From NCBI RefSeq assembly GCF_003999975.1, contig NZ_RJAC01000017.1, positions 124,001 to 188,000 of the forward strand: DNA of 64,000 nt, read 5' to 3'. The stretch comes from Actinoplanes solisilvae. GTDB lineage: Bacteria; Actinomycetota; Actinomycetes; Mycobacteriales; Micromonosporaceae. The notes below the pieces were generated by a model. The model did no database searches. It was not told where the DNA came from and was given only the letters and a program-made list of their open reading frames with translations. Position 1 is the first letter of the stretch, and each line of letters starts with the position of its first letter. Shown piece by piece: positions 53,294 through 61,866 of the stretch. Both the position numbers and the translations under genes were made by a program.

Positions 53294-54397
53294 TCAGCTC
53301 ACCCCGCCCGGCTGCTGATCGCTTGCGGAATTCTGAAGGTACTGAGGCGGCACGGCGCCGCGCGGCATCAATCGAGAGGCGGCGATGCGCTCAGACAGTC
53401 CCGAGGTCTCCAGAGCCTCGGTCAGCGCGCGCCGCAGATCGCGTTGCACGGCCACCTGACCGTCCGCTGTGGTCTTCGCGATCGTCCGGATCGTCGCGCC
53501 GTCGACGGTGAGCTGCTCGACGCCGACCACGTCCGGCGGCTCCAGAAATTCGGTCTGGTGCTCGGGCGCGTCGGCGACGGACTGGGCCGCCTCGCGCAGC
53601 ACGGCGATCGCCTGCTCGGAGCTGACGAACCCGATCGGGATGTCGACGACGACCATCGCCCAGCCCTGGCTCTTGTTGCCGACCCGCACGATCTCGCCGT
53701 TGCGGATGTACCAGAGCACGCCGCGTGCGTCGCGGATCGTGGTGATCCGAAGCCCGACCGTCTCGACCACGCCGATCGCCTCGCCCAGGTCGACTGTGTC
53801 ACCCACGCCGTACTGGTCCTCGAGCAACATGAACAGGCCGGCGATCAGGTCCTTGACCAGGCTTTGAGCACCGAAACCGATGGCTACACCGACGATGCCG
53901 GCGCTGGTCAGCAACGGTCCGAGGTTGAAGCCCAGCTCGCCGAAGGCCAGCAGGGCCGCCATGGTGTAGACCACCGCGCTGATGAAGCTGCGCAGCACCG
54001 ACCCGATCGCCTCGGCCCGCTGGCGCCGGCGTTCGGGGATGAACTGGCCCTCCTCGGCGGTGACCGTCACCCGCTCTTTCAGCGGCTTGAGCAGGGCCGG
54101 CATCGAGGCCCGGCTGGTGCTGTGGGTCAGACGATCGATGGCCCGGTGGATGAGCCAGCGGATGACCATCGCGACCAGGATGATCGCGATGATCCGTAGC
54201 GGCTTGACGATCGCCACGTAGCTGCTGCTGGCCAGCCCCTGGCTGCCCGTCCACTCCAGAACCCGGCTGCACACGACGTCGGTGTTGCATATCGCGGACA
54301 CATCGGGCGTCTGGTAGATGTCGGTCGTCGGGGCCGGATTGGGGGTGGGGGCTAGGAACAACACGGGGAGCCACCGTACCGGGCGAAGGTGGACCAA
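53294..54397 (-). CDS. MscS-family mechanosensitive channel
   Basis: 367 aa. An outer N-terminal loop with two Cys (AICNTDVVCSRVLEW), then about three helices. The conserved pore-lining segment VGVAIGFGAQSLVKDLIAGLF and LEDQYGVGDTVDLGEAIGVVE with the following beta domain are typical. It should open on hypo-osmotic shock. The Cys pair in the outer loop is unusual and may form a disulfide. Divergent from the HNH gene; the intervening 180 bases look AT-rich enough for promoters. Confidence 0.94.
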   Translation of the reverse strand: MVHLRPVRWLPVLFLAPTPNPAPTTDIYQTPDVSAICNTDVVCSRVLEWTGSQGLASSSYVAIVKPLRIIAIILVAMVIRWLIHRAIDRLTHSTSRASMPALLKPLKERVTVTAEEGQFIPERRRQRAEAIGSVLRSFISAVVYTMAALLAFGELGFNLGPLLTSAGIVGVAIGFGAQSLVKDLIAGLFMLLEDQYGVGDTVDLGEAIGVVETVGLRITTIRDARGVLWYIRNGEIVRVGNKSQGWAMVVVDIPIGFVSSEQAIAVLREAAQSVADAPEHQTEFLEPPDVVGVEQLTVDGATIRTIAKTTADGQVAVQRDLRRALTEALETSGLSERIAASRLMPRGAVPPQYLQNSASDQQPGGVS

Positions 54398-54579
54398 CTC
54401 TCAGCCGCCGCACAGCGGTGTGACCTCAGACGTTTACCGGCCAGCCACGGATTGTGCTCGCAATTTGGTAGTTCATCAGGGACTATTGGCCCACGAGGCC
54501 TCGTCGTCGACGCCTCGCTACCAGACCACGGAGTTAACCAGGAGCGGTGACTAGCACCTAACACCGAAGGGTGATCGCG

Positions 54580-55128
54580 ATGCCTGACATACGACCCACA
54601 GTGGGCTCATCCGCGTTGGTTCTGAACGCCACCTACGAGCCGCTGTGCGTCGTATCTGTGCGTCGGGCGACCATCCTCCTGCTGACCGCCAAGGCGGAAT
54701 GCGTCTCCGACGGTGACGGCATGCTGCACAGTGTGCACACGACCCTTCCCGTTCCCTCCGTGGTCCGTCTGACGCGGTACGTGAAAGTGCCGTACCGGAC
54801 CCATGTCGGTCTCTCCCGCCGCGCGATCTTCGCGCGTGACGGCGGCCGCTGCGCCTACTGCCGCGGCTCGGCCGAGACCATCGACCACGTCTTCCCGCGC
54901 AGCCGCGGCGGCCTGCACGCCTGGGACAACGTCGTCGCCGCCTGCGCCAAGTGCAACCACAGCAAGGGCGACAAGACCCCCGCCGAGCTCGGTTGGCGGC
55001 TGCATTCCATACCGGCGGCGCCCCGGGGAGTCGCGTGGCGGGTGCTCGGGCACCGCACGCCCGACCCCCGCTGGTCAGACTGGCTTGACCTACCCGCCGC
55101 CCCGGCCGCAACGGCCGAGGCGGCTTGA
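54580..55128 (+). CDS. HNH endonuclease
   Basis: 182 aa from ATG 54580 with GAAGG 9 bases upstream. The N-terminal half (VLNATYEPLCVVSVRRATIL) is typical of the bacterial HNH family found next to housekeeping genes. HNH core: RRAIFARDGGRCAYCRG, DHVFPRSRGGLHAWDNVVAA, CAKCNHSKGDKTPAELG, with four Cys for the zinc. Activity in vivo is not known, perhaps repair; it is not linked to a restriction system here. Confidence 0.93.
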   Translation: MPDIRPTVGSSALVLNATYEPLCVVSVRRATILLLTAKAECVSDGDGMLHSVHTTLPVPSVVRLTRYVKVPYRTHVGLSRRAIFARDGGRCAYCRGSAETIDHVFPRSRGGLHAWDNVVAACAKCNHSKGDKTPAELGWRLHSIPAAPRGVAWRVLGHRTPDPRWSDWLDLPAAPAATAEAA

Positions 55129-55205
55129 GCTTCTGGCTCCGCTTCGCTTCGCGGGCAATTTGCGCCTGCCAACTCATCGACGGGCAAATCGCGAGTGGGG
55201 GTGGT

Positions 55206-56036
55206 CTACGCCTCCTTGGCGTCGACCAGGGAGGCGAAGACGACGATGTTGTCGGCGTAGCCGGTGCTGCCGCCGAGCCAGCGGCCGCCGCAGGTGACCA
55301 GGCGCAGTGACGGGCGGCTGAAGTCGCTGTAGACGCGCTGGGCCGGCAGCTTCCCCTTGTCGAAGTGTTCGACCGAGTTGACCTCGAAGACCGCGACCGA
55401 GTCGTCGGCCCGCGTGACCTCGATGCGCTGCCCGGGCTTCATCTTGGGCAAGGCGTGAAAGACCGAGGGCCCCGTACGGGTGTCAGCGTGCCCGACGATC
55501 AGGGCGGGCCCGAACTGTCCCGGGGTCGGCCCGCCGTCGAACCAGCCGGCCTCGTTGTGGCGGTTCAGCGGGGGAACACCGATCGACCCGTCGGCGGCCC
55601 GCCCCACCTCGAGGATCGGCGCCTGCACGTTGATCGCCGGGATGCTCAGGCGTTCGGGCCGGCTCGGCTCGAGCACCGGGAACGAGCGGGGCGGCGGTTC
55701 GTTCTTGTCCGACGAGCCGAAGAGGTCGGACAGGTCGATGCTGGTGGCCGCCCCGATGCCCATCGCCACCACGAACAGGCCCAGGAACAGCAGGGCGAGC
55801 GCGACCAGCCCGATCGGCCACGGCTTCTTGCCGCGCATCGGGCGCGGCGGCGTCTTGGGTCGCGGCCCGGGGTCGGAGGTGCGAAAGGGATGACGTCCCT
55901 GGGGCGGCTGCGGCGGCGGCAGCGGGCCCGTGATGGTGCCCGGCGGCGGCGCGACGATCTGAGCCGGCTGCTTGCGCAGCACCGAATCGGGCATGCCCTT
56001 GCGGGCGGTCACGGGCGGCGGCTCACGGCGGGCCAC
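55206..56036 (-). CDS. Class F sortase
   Basis: 276 aa. A Pro-rich cytosolic N-terminus, a membrane helix near 75-97 (PIGLVALALLFLGLFVVAMG), then the sortase beta barrel: GWFDGGPTPGQFGPALIVGH (catalytic His in VGHADTRTG), LRLVTCGGRW (catalytic Cys and nearby Arg). Class F sortases are typical of actinobacteria. It lies 7 bases downstream of a gene for a secreted protein with a C-terminal membrane anchor, a likely substrate. Confidence 0.93.
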   Translation of the reverse strand: MARREPPPVTARKGMPDSVLRKQPAQIVAPPPGTITGPLPPPQPPQGRHPFRTSDPGPRPKTPPRPMRGKKPWPIGLVALALLFLGLFVVAMGIGAATSIDLSDLFGSSDKNEPPPRSFPVLEPSRPERLSIPAINVQAPILEVGRAADGSIGVPPLNRHNEAGWFDGGPTPGQFGPALIVGHADTRTGPSVFHALPKMKPGQRIEVTRADDSVAVFEVNSVEHFDKGKLPAQRVYSDFSRPSLRLVTCGGRWLGGSTGYADNIVVFASLVDAKEA

Positions 56037-56043
56037 GCGCGCC

Positions 56044-56547
56044 TCAGCCGAGCCGCCGGCGGCGCAGGGAGAGCACGCCCAGCGCCAGAGCCGCCGCGAT
56101 CACGGCGAGCCCGCCGCCGATCAGCAGGGGGGCCTGCCGCTCCGGGGCGGTGCCGCCCCCACCGGTCGCCGGGCCGCGCGCGGGCGCGACTTTCGCGACG
56201 ACGTGCAGGGTGGCCGGTGCCCGTCCGCCGTCGGGGCAGCTCAGCTCGATCAGATAGTCACCCGGGCGGGTGCTCGAGGGGACCTTCGCCGTCGCGGTCA
56301 GGAATCCGTAGCGCGGGGCGACCGTGAGCGTGCCGAACAGGCCGGACGTGACCGTGGCCGCCTTGAGATTGTCGTCACAGGAGGCGCGCAGTCCGACTTC
56401 GTCGCCGGCGGGGATCGTGCTCGGGCTCAGCTCGAGGAAGATCGCCGCCCGGGCGGCCTGGGCCGGCTCGGCATCGAGAACCGGGATGAACAGGACGGGT
56501 GGGGTCAGAAGGAGCGTCGCCAGGACGGCGGGGACAGACTTGCGCAT
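56044..56547 (-). CDS. Secreted, membrane-anchored protein; probable sortase substrate
   Basis: 167 aa from ATG 56547. Signal peptide (SVPAVLATLLLTPPVLFIPV), a beta-rich domain with two Cys (RASCDDNL and IELSCPDGG), a Gly/Pro linker with PARGPATGGGG near residue 120, a membrane helix (LLIGGGLAVIAAALALGVLS) and an RRRR tail. That is the layout of a wall-sorting signal, except that LPXTG is absent. PATGGGG may be the sorting motif for the class F sortase that follows 7 bases downstream. Confidence 0.8.
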   Translation of the reverse strand: MRKSVPAVLATLLLTPPVLFIPVLDAEPAQAARAAIFLELSPSTIPAGDEVGLRASCDDNLKAATVTSGLFGTLTVAPRYGFLTATAKVPSSTRPGDYLIELSCPDGGRAPATLHVVAKVAPARGPATGGGGTAPERQAPLLIGGGLAVIAAALALGVLSLRRRRLG

Positions 56548-56752
56548 CAATTCCCCCTCCTGCCGTCCGAGGGCGCTTGAGGCACGAACGGCGCGTGTGG
56601 GTGATTTTCGCATCCCCGGGCACATTCCGCGTAGATCCCGACGGCGTGAGTCCGTCCGGCCGCCCCGCCCGCCACCCTCAAGCGGACTAACGGCCTTCTT
56701 CGAGACCCGGCGCTCCGGGAGAGTCCACGCTCCGCTACCGTGACTCTTGTTC

Positions 56753-57082
56753 GTGTCAACTGGGGAATTCAGGCGCCTGGGGGCGTTGAGGTTGTCGATT
56801 TCAAGTACCGTTCTGATCTTTTTGGTCATCCCGGTCGGCTTCATCGCGCTGGTGGCTTCGCTGGTCTTCGCAAGCAGCCGGCACGCGAGTCCGGACCGTC
56901 GTTACCGGCCTGGCCGGCCCTACGACTTCCAGCCGATCTGGTTCCTGGCGTCGCCGGAGCAGGTCACCGGCCACGGTGACGCCGGGCACGCGCAGAAGGC
57001 CCTGACCGGTCCGGTGCTGGAGGACAGCACCGGCGCCCGGGTGAAGCCCGGTTCCACAGGAGGCGCAAGTGACAGCTGGTGA
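56753..57082 (+). CDS. Small single-pass membrane protein upstream of DUF5130 gene
   Basis: 109 aa from GTG 56753; a TTG at 56747 is possible. One helix (STVLIFLVIPVGFIALVASL) near residues 17-36, then an outer or cytosolic part containing YDFQPIWFLASPEQVTG. Not recognised. Overlaps the DUF5130 gene by 14 bases; the two are probably functionally linked. Divergent from the sortase-substrate gene. Confidence 0.7.
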   Translation: MSTGEFRRLGALRLSISSTVLIFLVIPVGFIALVASLVFASSRHASPDRRYRPGRPYDFQPIWFLASPEQVTGHGDAGHAQKALTGPVLEDSTGARVKPGSTGGASDSW

Positions 57083-57530
57083 CCTGGCTCAGCAGGGTGG
57101 GCATGAGCAACCCCTGACCGAGCTCGACCATCCTGGTGGCGACACCATCGTGGCCCCGAGCCACCACATCTACGAGGGTCCCTTCACCACCCGGCAGCTG
57201 CTGCACCTCGACCACGCCCTGCGCGTGGCCGACCAGGCCACCGGCCTGACCTTCAGCGTCTACCTGGGTGAGTTCGAGACCCCGACGCGCGAGTTCGCCG
57301 AGAAGCTGCACAAGCAGGTCGACGACTCCGACCGGGCCGTGCTCATCGCGGTCTCGCCCAACCAGCGCAAGCTCGAGATCGTCACCGGCAACGAGGCGCG
57401 AAAGCGCATCTCGGACCGCGACTCGAAGCTGGCCGGCCTCTCGATGGCGGCCGCCTTCGCGGGTGGCGACCTGGCCGGCGGCGTGGTCGCCGGTATCGAC
57501 CAGTTGGCCTCGCACGCCGGTCGCTCATAG
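57069..57530 (+). CDS. DUF5130 family protein
   Basis: 153 aa. Family signature GPFTTRQLLHLDHALRVADQ, then TFSVYLGEFETPTREFAEKL and LIAVSPNQRKLEIVTGNEAR, which resemble a TPM-domain fold. Function not known; conserved in actinobacteria next to a small membrane protein, as here. Followed by a strong terminator. Confidence 0.88.
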   Translation: MTAGDLAQQGGHEQPLTELDHPGGDTIVAPSHHIYEGPFTTRQLLHLDHALRVADQATGLTFSVYLGEFETPTREFAEKLHKQVDDSDRAVLIAVSPNQRKLEIVTGNEARKRISDRDSKLAGLSMAAAFAGGDLAGGVVAGIDQLASHAGRS

Positions 57531-57543
57531 TCAGATCACGGAC

Positions 57544-57579
57544 AAAGCCCTCGCCCCACTCGCGTGGGACGAGGGCTTT
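57544..57579 (+). terminator. Terminator after DUF5130 gene
   Basis: AAAGCCCTCG (57544-57553) pairs with CGAGGGCTTT (57570-57579), with an inner CCCAC/GTGGG stem around a TCGC loop. One mismatch. It ends in TTTT, so it works as an intrinsic terminator, possibly in both directions. Confidence 0.9.
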
Positions 57580-57674
57580 TGCCGTTCGTGGGTATTCGTG
57601 TCCCGCCCGAAACCCGGCGGTAACAACGGTGTGTGAGTAGGCTCGTACTCCGTGCGACGGAGGTGATCTCGTTG

Positions 57675-58244
57675 GTGATGACGGGTCCGGCTACGAGCCC
57701 CCCGCTCCGGTGGAGCGCCCCGGACGGCCGATGGACCGAGCCCGACCTTCACCTGTTCCCGCAGGACGGTCACCGCTACGAGATCGTCGACGGCTGCCTG
57801 CATGTCTCCCCGCCCGAGCCCGAGTCGCACGAGACGCTGGTCCGCGCCGTGGTGACCACGCTGCGCTCGGCCGCGCCGCCCGGCTGGTGGGTCTGCGACC
57901 GGCTGGGCGTCGAGCTCGCCGGCAGCAACCTGGTGCCCGACGTGACCGTGCTGCGTCCCCGCTCGTCCGGCGCGATCTGGTGCGACCCGGCCGACGTCGC
58001 GCTGGTCGTCGAGATCGAGACGGCCGCCACCCGCCGCTTCGACCGGCTCCTCAAGCCCTCGCTCTACGCCGAGAACGGCATCCCGTCCTACTGGCGCGTC
58101 GAGCCCGGCCGCCTGAGCCCGATGCTGCGAACGTACGAACTCGGCGCCGCTCGCTATCGCGCGGTGCACAGCATCGAGGGCGCCGAGCCGGTCAAGCTCG
58201 ACGCCCCCTATCCGGTCCGGGTCGCCCCGGCCGCGTGGATCTAG
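57675..58244 (+). CDS. Uma2-family (DUF820) putative endonuclease
   Basis: 189 aa from GTG 57675; TTG 57672 and ATG 57678 are neighbouring options after GGAGGT at 57659. PD-(D/E)xK-like core: RYEIVDGCLHVSPPEP, LVPDVTVLRPRSSGAI, VALVVEIETAATRRFDRLLK and ENGIPSYWRVEP. The usual Lys after Glu in the VEI segment appears to be replaced (EIETAATRR), so activity is uncertain. Convergent with pepN, stops adjacent. Confidence 0.9.
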   Translation: MMTGPATSPPLRWSAPDGRWTEPDLHLFPQDGHRYEIVDGCLHVSPPEPESHETLVRAVVTTLRSAAPPGWWVCDRLGVELAGSNLVPDVTVLRPRSSGAIWCDPADVALVVEIETAATRRFDRLLKPSLYAENGIPSYWRVEPGRLSPMLRTYELGAARYRAVHSIEGAEPVKLDAPYPVRVAPAAWI

Positions 58245-60806
58245 TTACCGGCCCGCTTCGATGTCCTTCGCGCGGGCCTTGAGGGCGCGGGTGACGCCGT
58301 CCTTGCCCTCGGCGACCAGCCGGCGCAGCGACGCGGGCTGTCCCTCACGGGCGAGCCAGGCGTCGGTGAGCTCCACCGTGCGCTCGTTGATCTGATAGAC
58401 GGGGTAGCCCATCATCACGAACTCCTGCGCGGGCTCGCTGTCCGAGCGCTCCCACACGTCCGCGACGACCTCGAAGTACTTCGCGGCGTAGGGCGCGGTC
58501 AGCTCGACCTGCTTGGCGCTCTGGAAGCCGGAGAGCAGCGAGCGGTTGAGCCAGTTCGGCAGGTCGGCCTCGCCGGTCAGCTCGCCCCACACGCGGGCCT
58601 TGTTCTCGGCCGTGGGGATCAGCGCCCGGGCCACGGCCGCCTCGCGCTCGCCGCTGGCCGTACGGTCCGAGTTGAGCTCGTTCTCGATCTCCTCGTCGGT
58701 CGCCGCGCCCAGCGACGCGAGCGACTGCAGCAGCGACCAGCGCAGCTCGGTGTCGATGACCAGGCCCTCGGGCACGCCGTCGCCGTTGAGCCAGCCGCGC
58801 AGCACGCCCTGCTCCTCCGGCGTACGGGCGGCGGTGATGAACGACCGCGCCCAGCTGAGCTGCCAGCCGCTGCCCGGGGCGGCCTCGCCCAGGGCCCCGC
58901 GGGCCAGCTCGGCCAGCCGGGCCCAGCCGGTCGCCTGCCAGGCCGGGTCGGCGTACTGCGCGACGGCGGTGGCGGCCTGACGGGCCGTCCAGGTGGTGAG
59001 GTTGATGTCGGTCTCGGCGGGCAGACCCGAGCAGACCAGGGTCACGTAGTCGCGGGCGGCCATCTCGCCGTCGCGCAGCATGTCCCAGGCCGCGTTCCAG
59101 ACCAGCGCCCGCGCGAGCGACGAGTCGAGCCCGGCGATGTGCTCGACGACCGTGGTCAGCGAGCCCTCGTCGAGGCGAAGCTTCGTGTACGACAGGTCGT
59201 CGTCGTTGAGCAGCAGCACGTCGGCCGCCCTGACGCCGGCCAGCGCGGGGATCTCGGTGCGCTCCCCGGTCACGTCGATCTCGAGCAGGTCGCGCCGCAC
59301 CAGACGGTCGCCCTCGAGGTCGTAGAGGCCGACGCCGATGCGGTGGGTGCGCAGCGTCGGGTAGTCGGCCGGGGCCTCCTGGTGCACGACCACACTGCCG
59401 TACGTGCCGTCGGTGTTGATCTCGACGAGCGGGCGCAGCGTGTTGACCTGGGCCGTCTCGAGCCACTGGGCGGCGAACTTGCGCAGCTCGCGGCCGGACG
59501 CCGTCTCGAGCTCGGTGAGCAGGTCGTCGAAAGTGGCGTTGCCCCAGGCGTGCTTGCCGAAGTAGGCGCGCAGGCCGGTGAGGAACGAGTCGAGGCCCAC
59601 GTAGGCCACGAGCTGCTTGATGACGCTGGCGCCCTTGGCGTACGTGATGCCGTCGAAGTTGACCTCGACGGCCTCGAGGTCGGGCATCTCGGTGTAGACC
59701 GGGTGCGTCGACGAGAGCTGGTCCTGGCGGTAGCCCCAGCTCTTACGCACCGACAGGAAGGTCGTCCAGGCGTCGGTGAAGCGGGTGGCCTCGGAGTTGC
59801 ACCAGTGGCTGGCCCACTCGGCGAACGACTCGTTCAGCCACAGGTCGTTCCACCAGCGCATGGTGACGAGATCGCCGAACCACATGTGGGCCATCTCGTG
59901 CAGGATCGTGTTGGCCCGCTGCTCGTACTCGAAGTCGGTGACCTGCGAGCGGTAGATGTAGTGCGACTCGGCGTGCGTGACGCAGCCGAAGTTCTCCATC
60001 GCGCCGGCGTTGAAGTCGGGCACCCAGAGCTGGTCGTACTTCGGCAGCGGGTAGCGCACGCCGAACTGCTCGTGGAAGAAGTCGAAGCCCTCTTTGGTGA
60101 CCTTGAACAGGTCGTCCGGGTCGAGGTATTGAGCCATCGAGGCGCGGCAGAAGACGCCCAGCTCGATGCCGTCGTGCTCGTCGCGCACCTCGTGGTAGGG
60201 GCCCGCGCAGAGCGCCGTGATGTAGGTGCTCATCCGCGGCGACTGCTGGAAGTGCACGGTCTTGGCGCCGGGACCGGCCGCCTCGTCGCGCTCGACCGGC
60301 ATGTTCGAGATGACCTTCCAGTGCGCCGGCACGGTGGCGTGCCACGTGTAGACGCTTTTGAGGTCGGGCTGGTCGAAGCAGGCGTAGACGCGCTGGGCGT
60401 CCGCCGTCTCGAACTGGCTGTAGAGGTAGACCTCTTTGTCGACCGGGTCGGGGCTGCGCTGCAGACCCTGCCCGCTCGCCGAATAGGCGAAGTCGGCGTC
60501 GACGACCAGCTCGTTCTCGGCGGCCAGCCCGGTCAGGGTCAGGCCCTTCTCGGCCGAGAAGCCGGTCAGGTCGAGCGCCTCGCCGTTCAGCGTGGCCGTC
60601 CGCACCGAGGCGGCCGCAGTCTCGATGAAGGTCTCCGCACCGGGCTCGCGGCAGGTGAACGTCACGACCGTGGTGGAGCGGAAGGTGCCGTCGCCGGGGT
60701 TGCCGTGGCCGTCGGTCAGATCCAAGGTGATGTCGTATCCGGTGACCTCCAGCAGGCGTGCCCGCTCGGCCGCCTCCACCTGGGTCAAATTTCGAACTCC
60801 GGCCAC
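58245..60806 (-). CDS. pepN: Aminopeptidase N (M1 family)
   Basis: 853 aa from GTG 60806, which has AGGAG 7 bases upstream; longer starts add non-conserved residues. Zinc-peptidase motifs: GAMENFG (about residue 270), HEMAHMWFGDLVTMRWWNDL with ligand Glu in LNESFAEW (about 305-330). The C-terminal ERAP1-like helical domain is complete. Removes N-terminal residues from peptides in the cytosol. Confidence 0.97.
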   Translation of the reverse strand: MAGVRNLTQVEAAERARLLEVTGYDITLDLTDGHGNPGDGTFRSTTVVTFTCREPGAETFIETAAASVRTATLNGEALDLTGFSAEKGLTLTGLAAENELVVDADFAYSASGQGLQRSPDPVDKEVYLYSQFETADAQRVYACFDQPDLKSVYTWHATVPAHWKVISNMPVERDEAAGPGAKTVHFQQSPRMSTYITALCAGPYHEVRDEHDGIELGVFCRASMAQYLDPDDLFKVTKEGFDFFHEQFGVRYPLPKYDQLWVPDFNAGAMENFGCVTHAESHYIYRSQVTDFEYEQRANTILHEMAHMWFGDLVTMRWWNDLWLNESFAEWASHWCNSEATRFTDAWTTFLSVRKSWGYRQDQLSSTHPVYTEMPDLEAVEVNFDGITYAKGASVIKQLVAYVGLDSFLTGLRAYFGKHAWGNATFDDLLTELETASGRELRKFAAQWLETAQVNTLRPLVEINTDGTYGSVVVHQEAPADYPTLRTHRIGVGLYDLEGDRLVRRDLLEIDVTGERTEIPALAGVRAADVLLLNDDDLSYTKLRLDEGSLTTVVEHIAGLDSSLARALVWNAAWDMLRDGEMAARDYVTLVCSGLPAETDINLTTWTARQAATAVAQYADPAWQATGWARLAELARGALGEAAPGSGWQLSWARSFITAARTPEEQGVLRGWLNGDGVPEGLVIDTELRWSLLQSLASLGAATDEEIENELNSDRTASGEREAAVARALIPTAENKARVWGELTGEADLPNWLNRSLLSGFQSAKQVELTAPYAAKYFEVVADVWERSDSEPAQEFVMMGYPVYQINERTVELTDAWLAREGQPASLRRLVAEGKDGVTRALKARAKDIEAGR

Positions 60807-60935
60807 AGCCACTCTCCTCTGAGCGCACAAGCTTTCCACCGCCAGCCTAGGCGGACCTCGGGTGGCACACCTCACCCGGATCGAGACCGCCACAGATAGG
60901 TGTCGAAAGATAGTTGCTTGCGGGAGTATCTATCC

Positions 60936-61565
60936 ATGACTGAACGCGCCACCGTCGACATGTGGTTCGACCCCGCCTGCCCGTGGGCCTGGATGACCTC
61001 CCGCTGGCTCCTCGAGGTCGAGAAGGTGCGACCCCTCGACATCCGCTTCAACGTGATGAGCCTGGCGGTGCTCAATCAGGGCCGCGACCTGCCCGAGGAG
61101 TACCAGTCCTTCCTCGACAAGGCCTGGGGCCCCGTCCGGGTCTGCATCGCCGCCGAGGAGGCCGCCGGCCCGCAGGTGCTGAGGGATCTCTACACCGCCC
61201 TCGGCACCCGCATCCATCTGCAGAAGTACGAATTCGGCGAGAAGCTCTACACCGAGGCGCTGACCGAGGTGGGCCTCGACCCGGCGCTGGCCGACGCGGC
61301 CGGCAGCGACGCCTGGGACGACGCGCTGCGCGGCAGCCACGACGCCGGTATGAAGCCGGTCGGCATGGACGTAGGCACCCCCGTCATCCACGCCCCCGGC
61401 CCGGACGGGGGCGACGACAAGATCGCCTTCTTCGGCCCGGTGGTGACCCCGGCGCCCAAGGGTGAGGCCGCGGGCCGCCTGTGGGACGGCGTTCTCCTGG
61501 TCGCCGGCACCCCCGGCTTCTACGAGATCAAGCGCACACGTGACGTGGGTCCCATCTTCGACTGA
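60936..61565 (+). CDS. Mycothiol-dependent nitroreductase/DsbA-like protein (Rv2466c family)
   Basis: 209 aa from ATG 60936. A thioredoxin fold with the N-terminal active site FDPACPWAWMTSRW (Cys-Pro-Trp-Ala form); the resolving Cys of classical DsbA is absent, as in the mycothiol-dependent family. C-terminal VVTPAPKGEAAGRLWDG follows. In mycobacteria the homologue reduces nitro-drugs with mycothiol. Divergent from pepN, sharing a 130-base gap. Confidence 0.92.
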   Translation: MTERATVDMWFDPACPWAWMTSRWLLEVEKVRPLDIRFNVMSLAVLNQGRDLPEEYQSFLDKAWGPVRVCIAAEEAAGPQVLRDLYTALGTRIHLQKYEFGEKLYTEALTEVGLDPALADAAGSDAWDDALRGSHDAGMKPVGMDVGTPVIHAPGPDGGDDKIAFFGPVVTPAPKGEAAGRLWDGVLLVAGTPGFYEIKRTRDVGPIFD

Positions 61566-61613
61566 TCGCCGAAAGGCACGACCCGGTCCTTCCGTCCGTC
61601 GTTGGATGGGGTG

Positions 61614-61856
61614 ATGCACACCCGATCCAACGCGGAGGCCGGAATGGAAGACTCCGACGCCGTCGCCCCGTCCACCATCGCGGTGCACCGAGGCGACTGG
61701 ACCAATCTCCCGCCCGAGGTGGCCGAGCTGGTCGCGCCGCCGGTCACGGTCTCGGCGATTCCCTTCGAACGCCCGATCGGAAACTGGCGCCGTGGTCAGC
61801 AGGCCAGGTCACGGGGCAACATGCCCGTCGGCAAGCACGACAGGGCGGCCCGGTAG
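61614..61856 (+). CDS. Small hypothetical protein
   Basis: 80 aa from ATG 61614; a TTG at 61602 is also in frame. Contains VHRGDWTNLPPEVAELVAPP and an Arg-rich end. Function unknown and coding status uncertain; it fits the gap before the DUF1015 gene, on the same strand, ending 10 bases before its ATG. Confidence 0.4.
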   Translation: MHTRSNAEAGMEDSDAVAPSTIAVHRGDWTNLPPEVAELVAPPVTVSAIPFERPIGNWRRGQQARSRGNMPVGKHDRAAR

Positions 61857-61866
61857 CTTTTCTTCC

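Noticed and set aside
56044..56844. Longer 266-codon start for the sortase-substrate gene
   Set aside because: The added 99 residues are non-conserved and Arg-rich and precede a perfect signal peptide starting at 56547.
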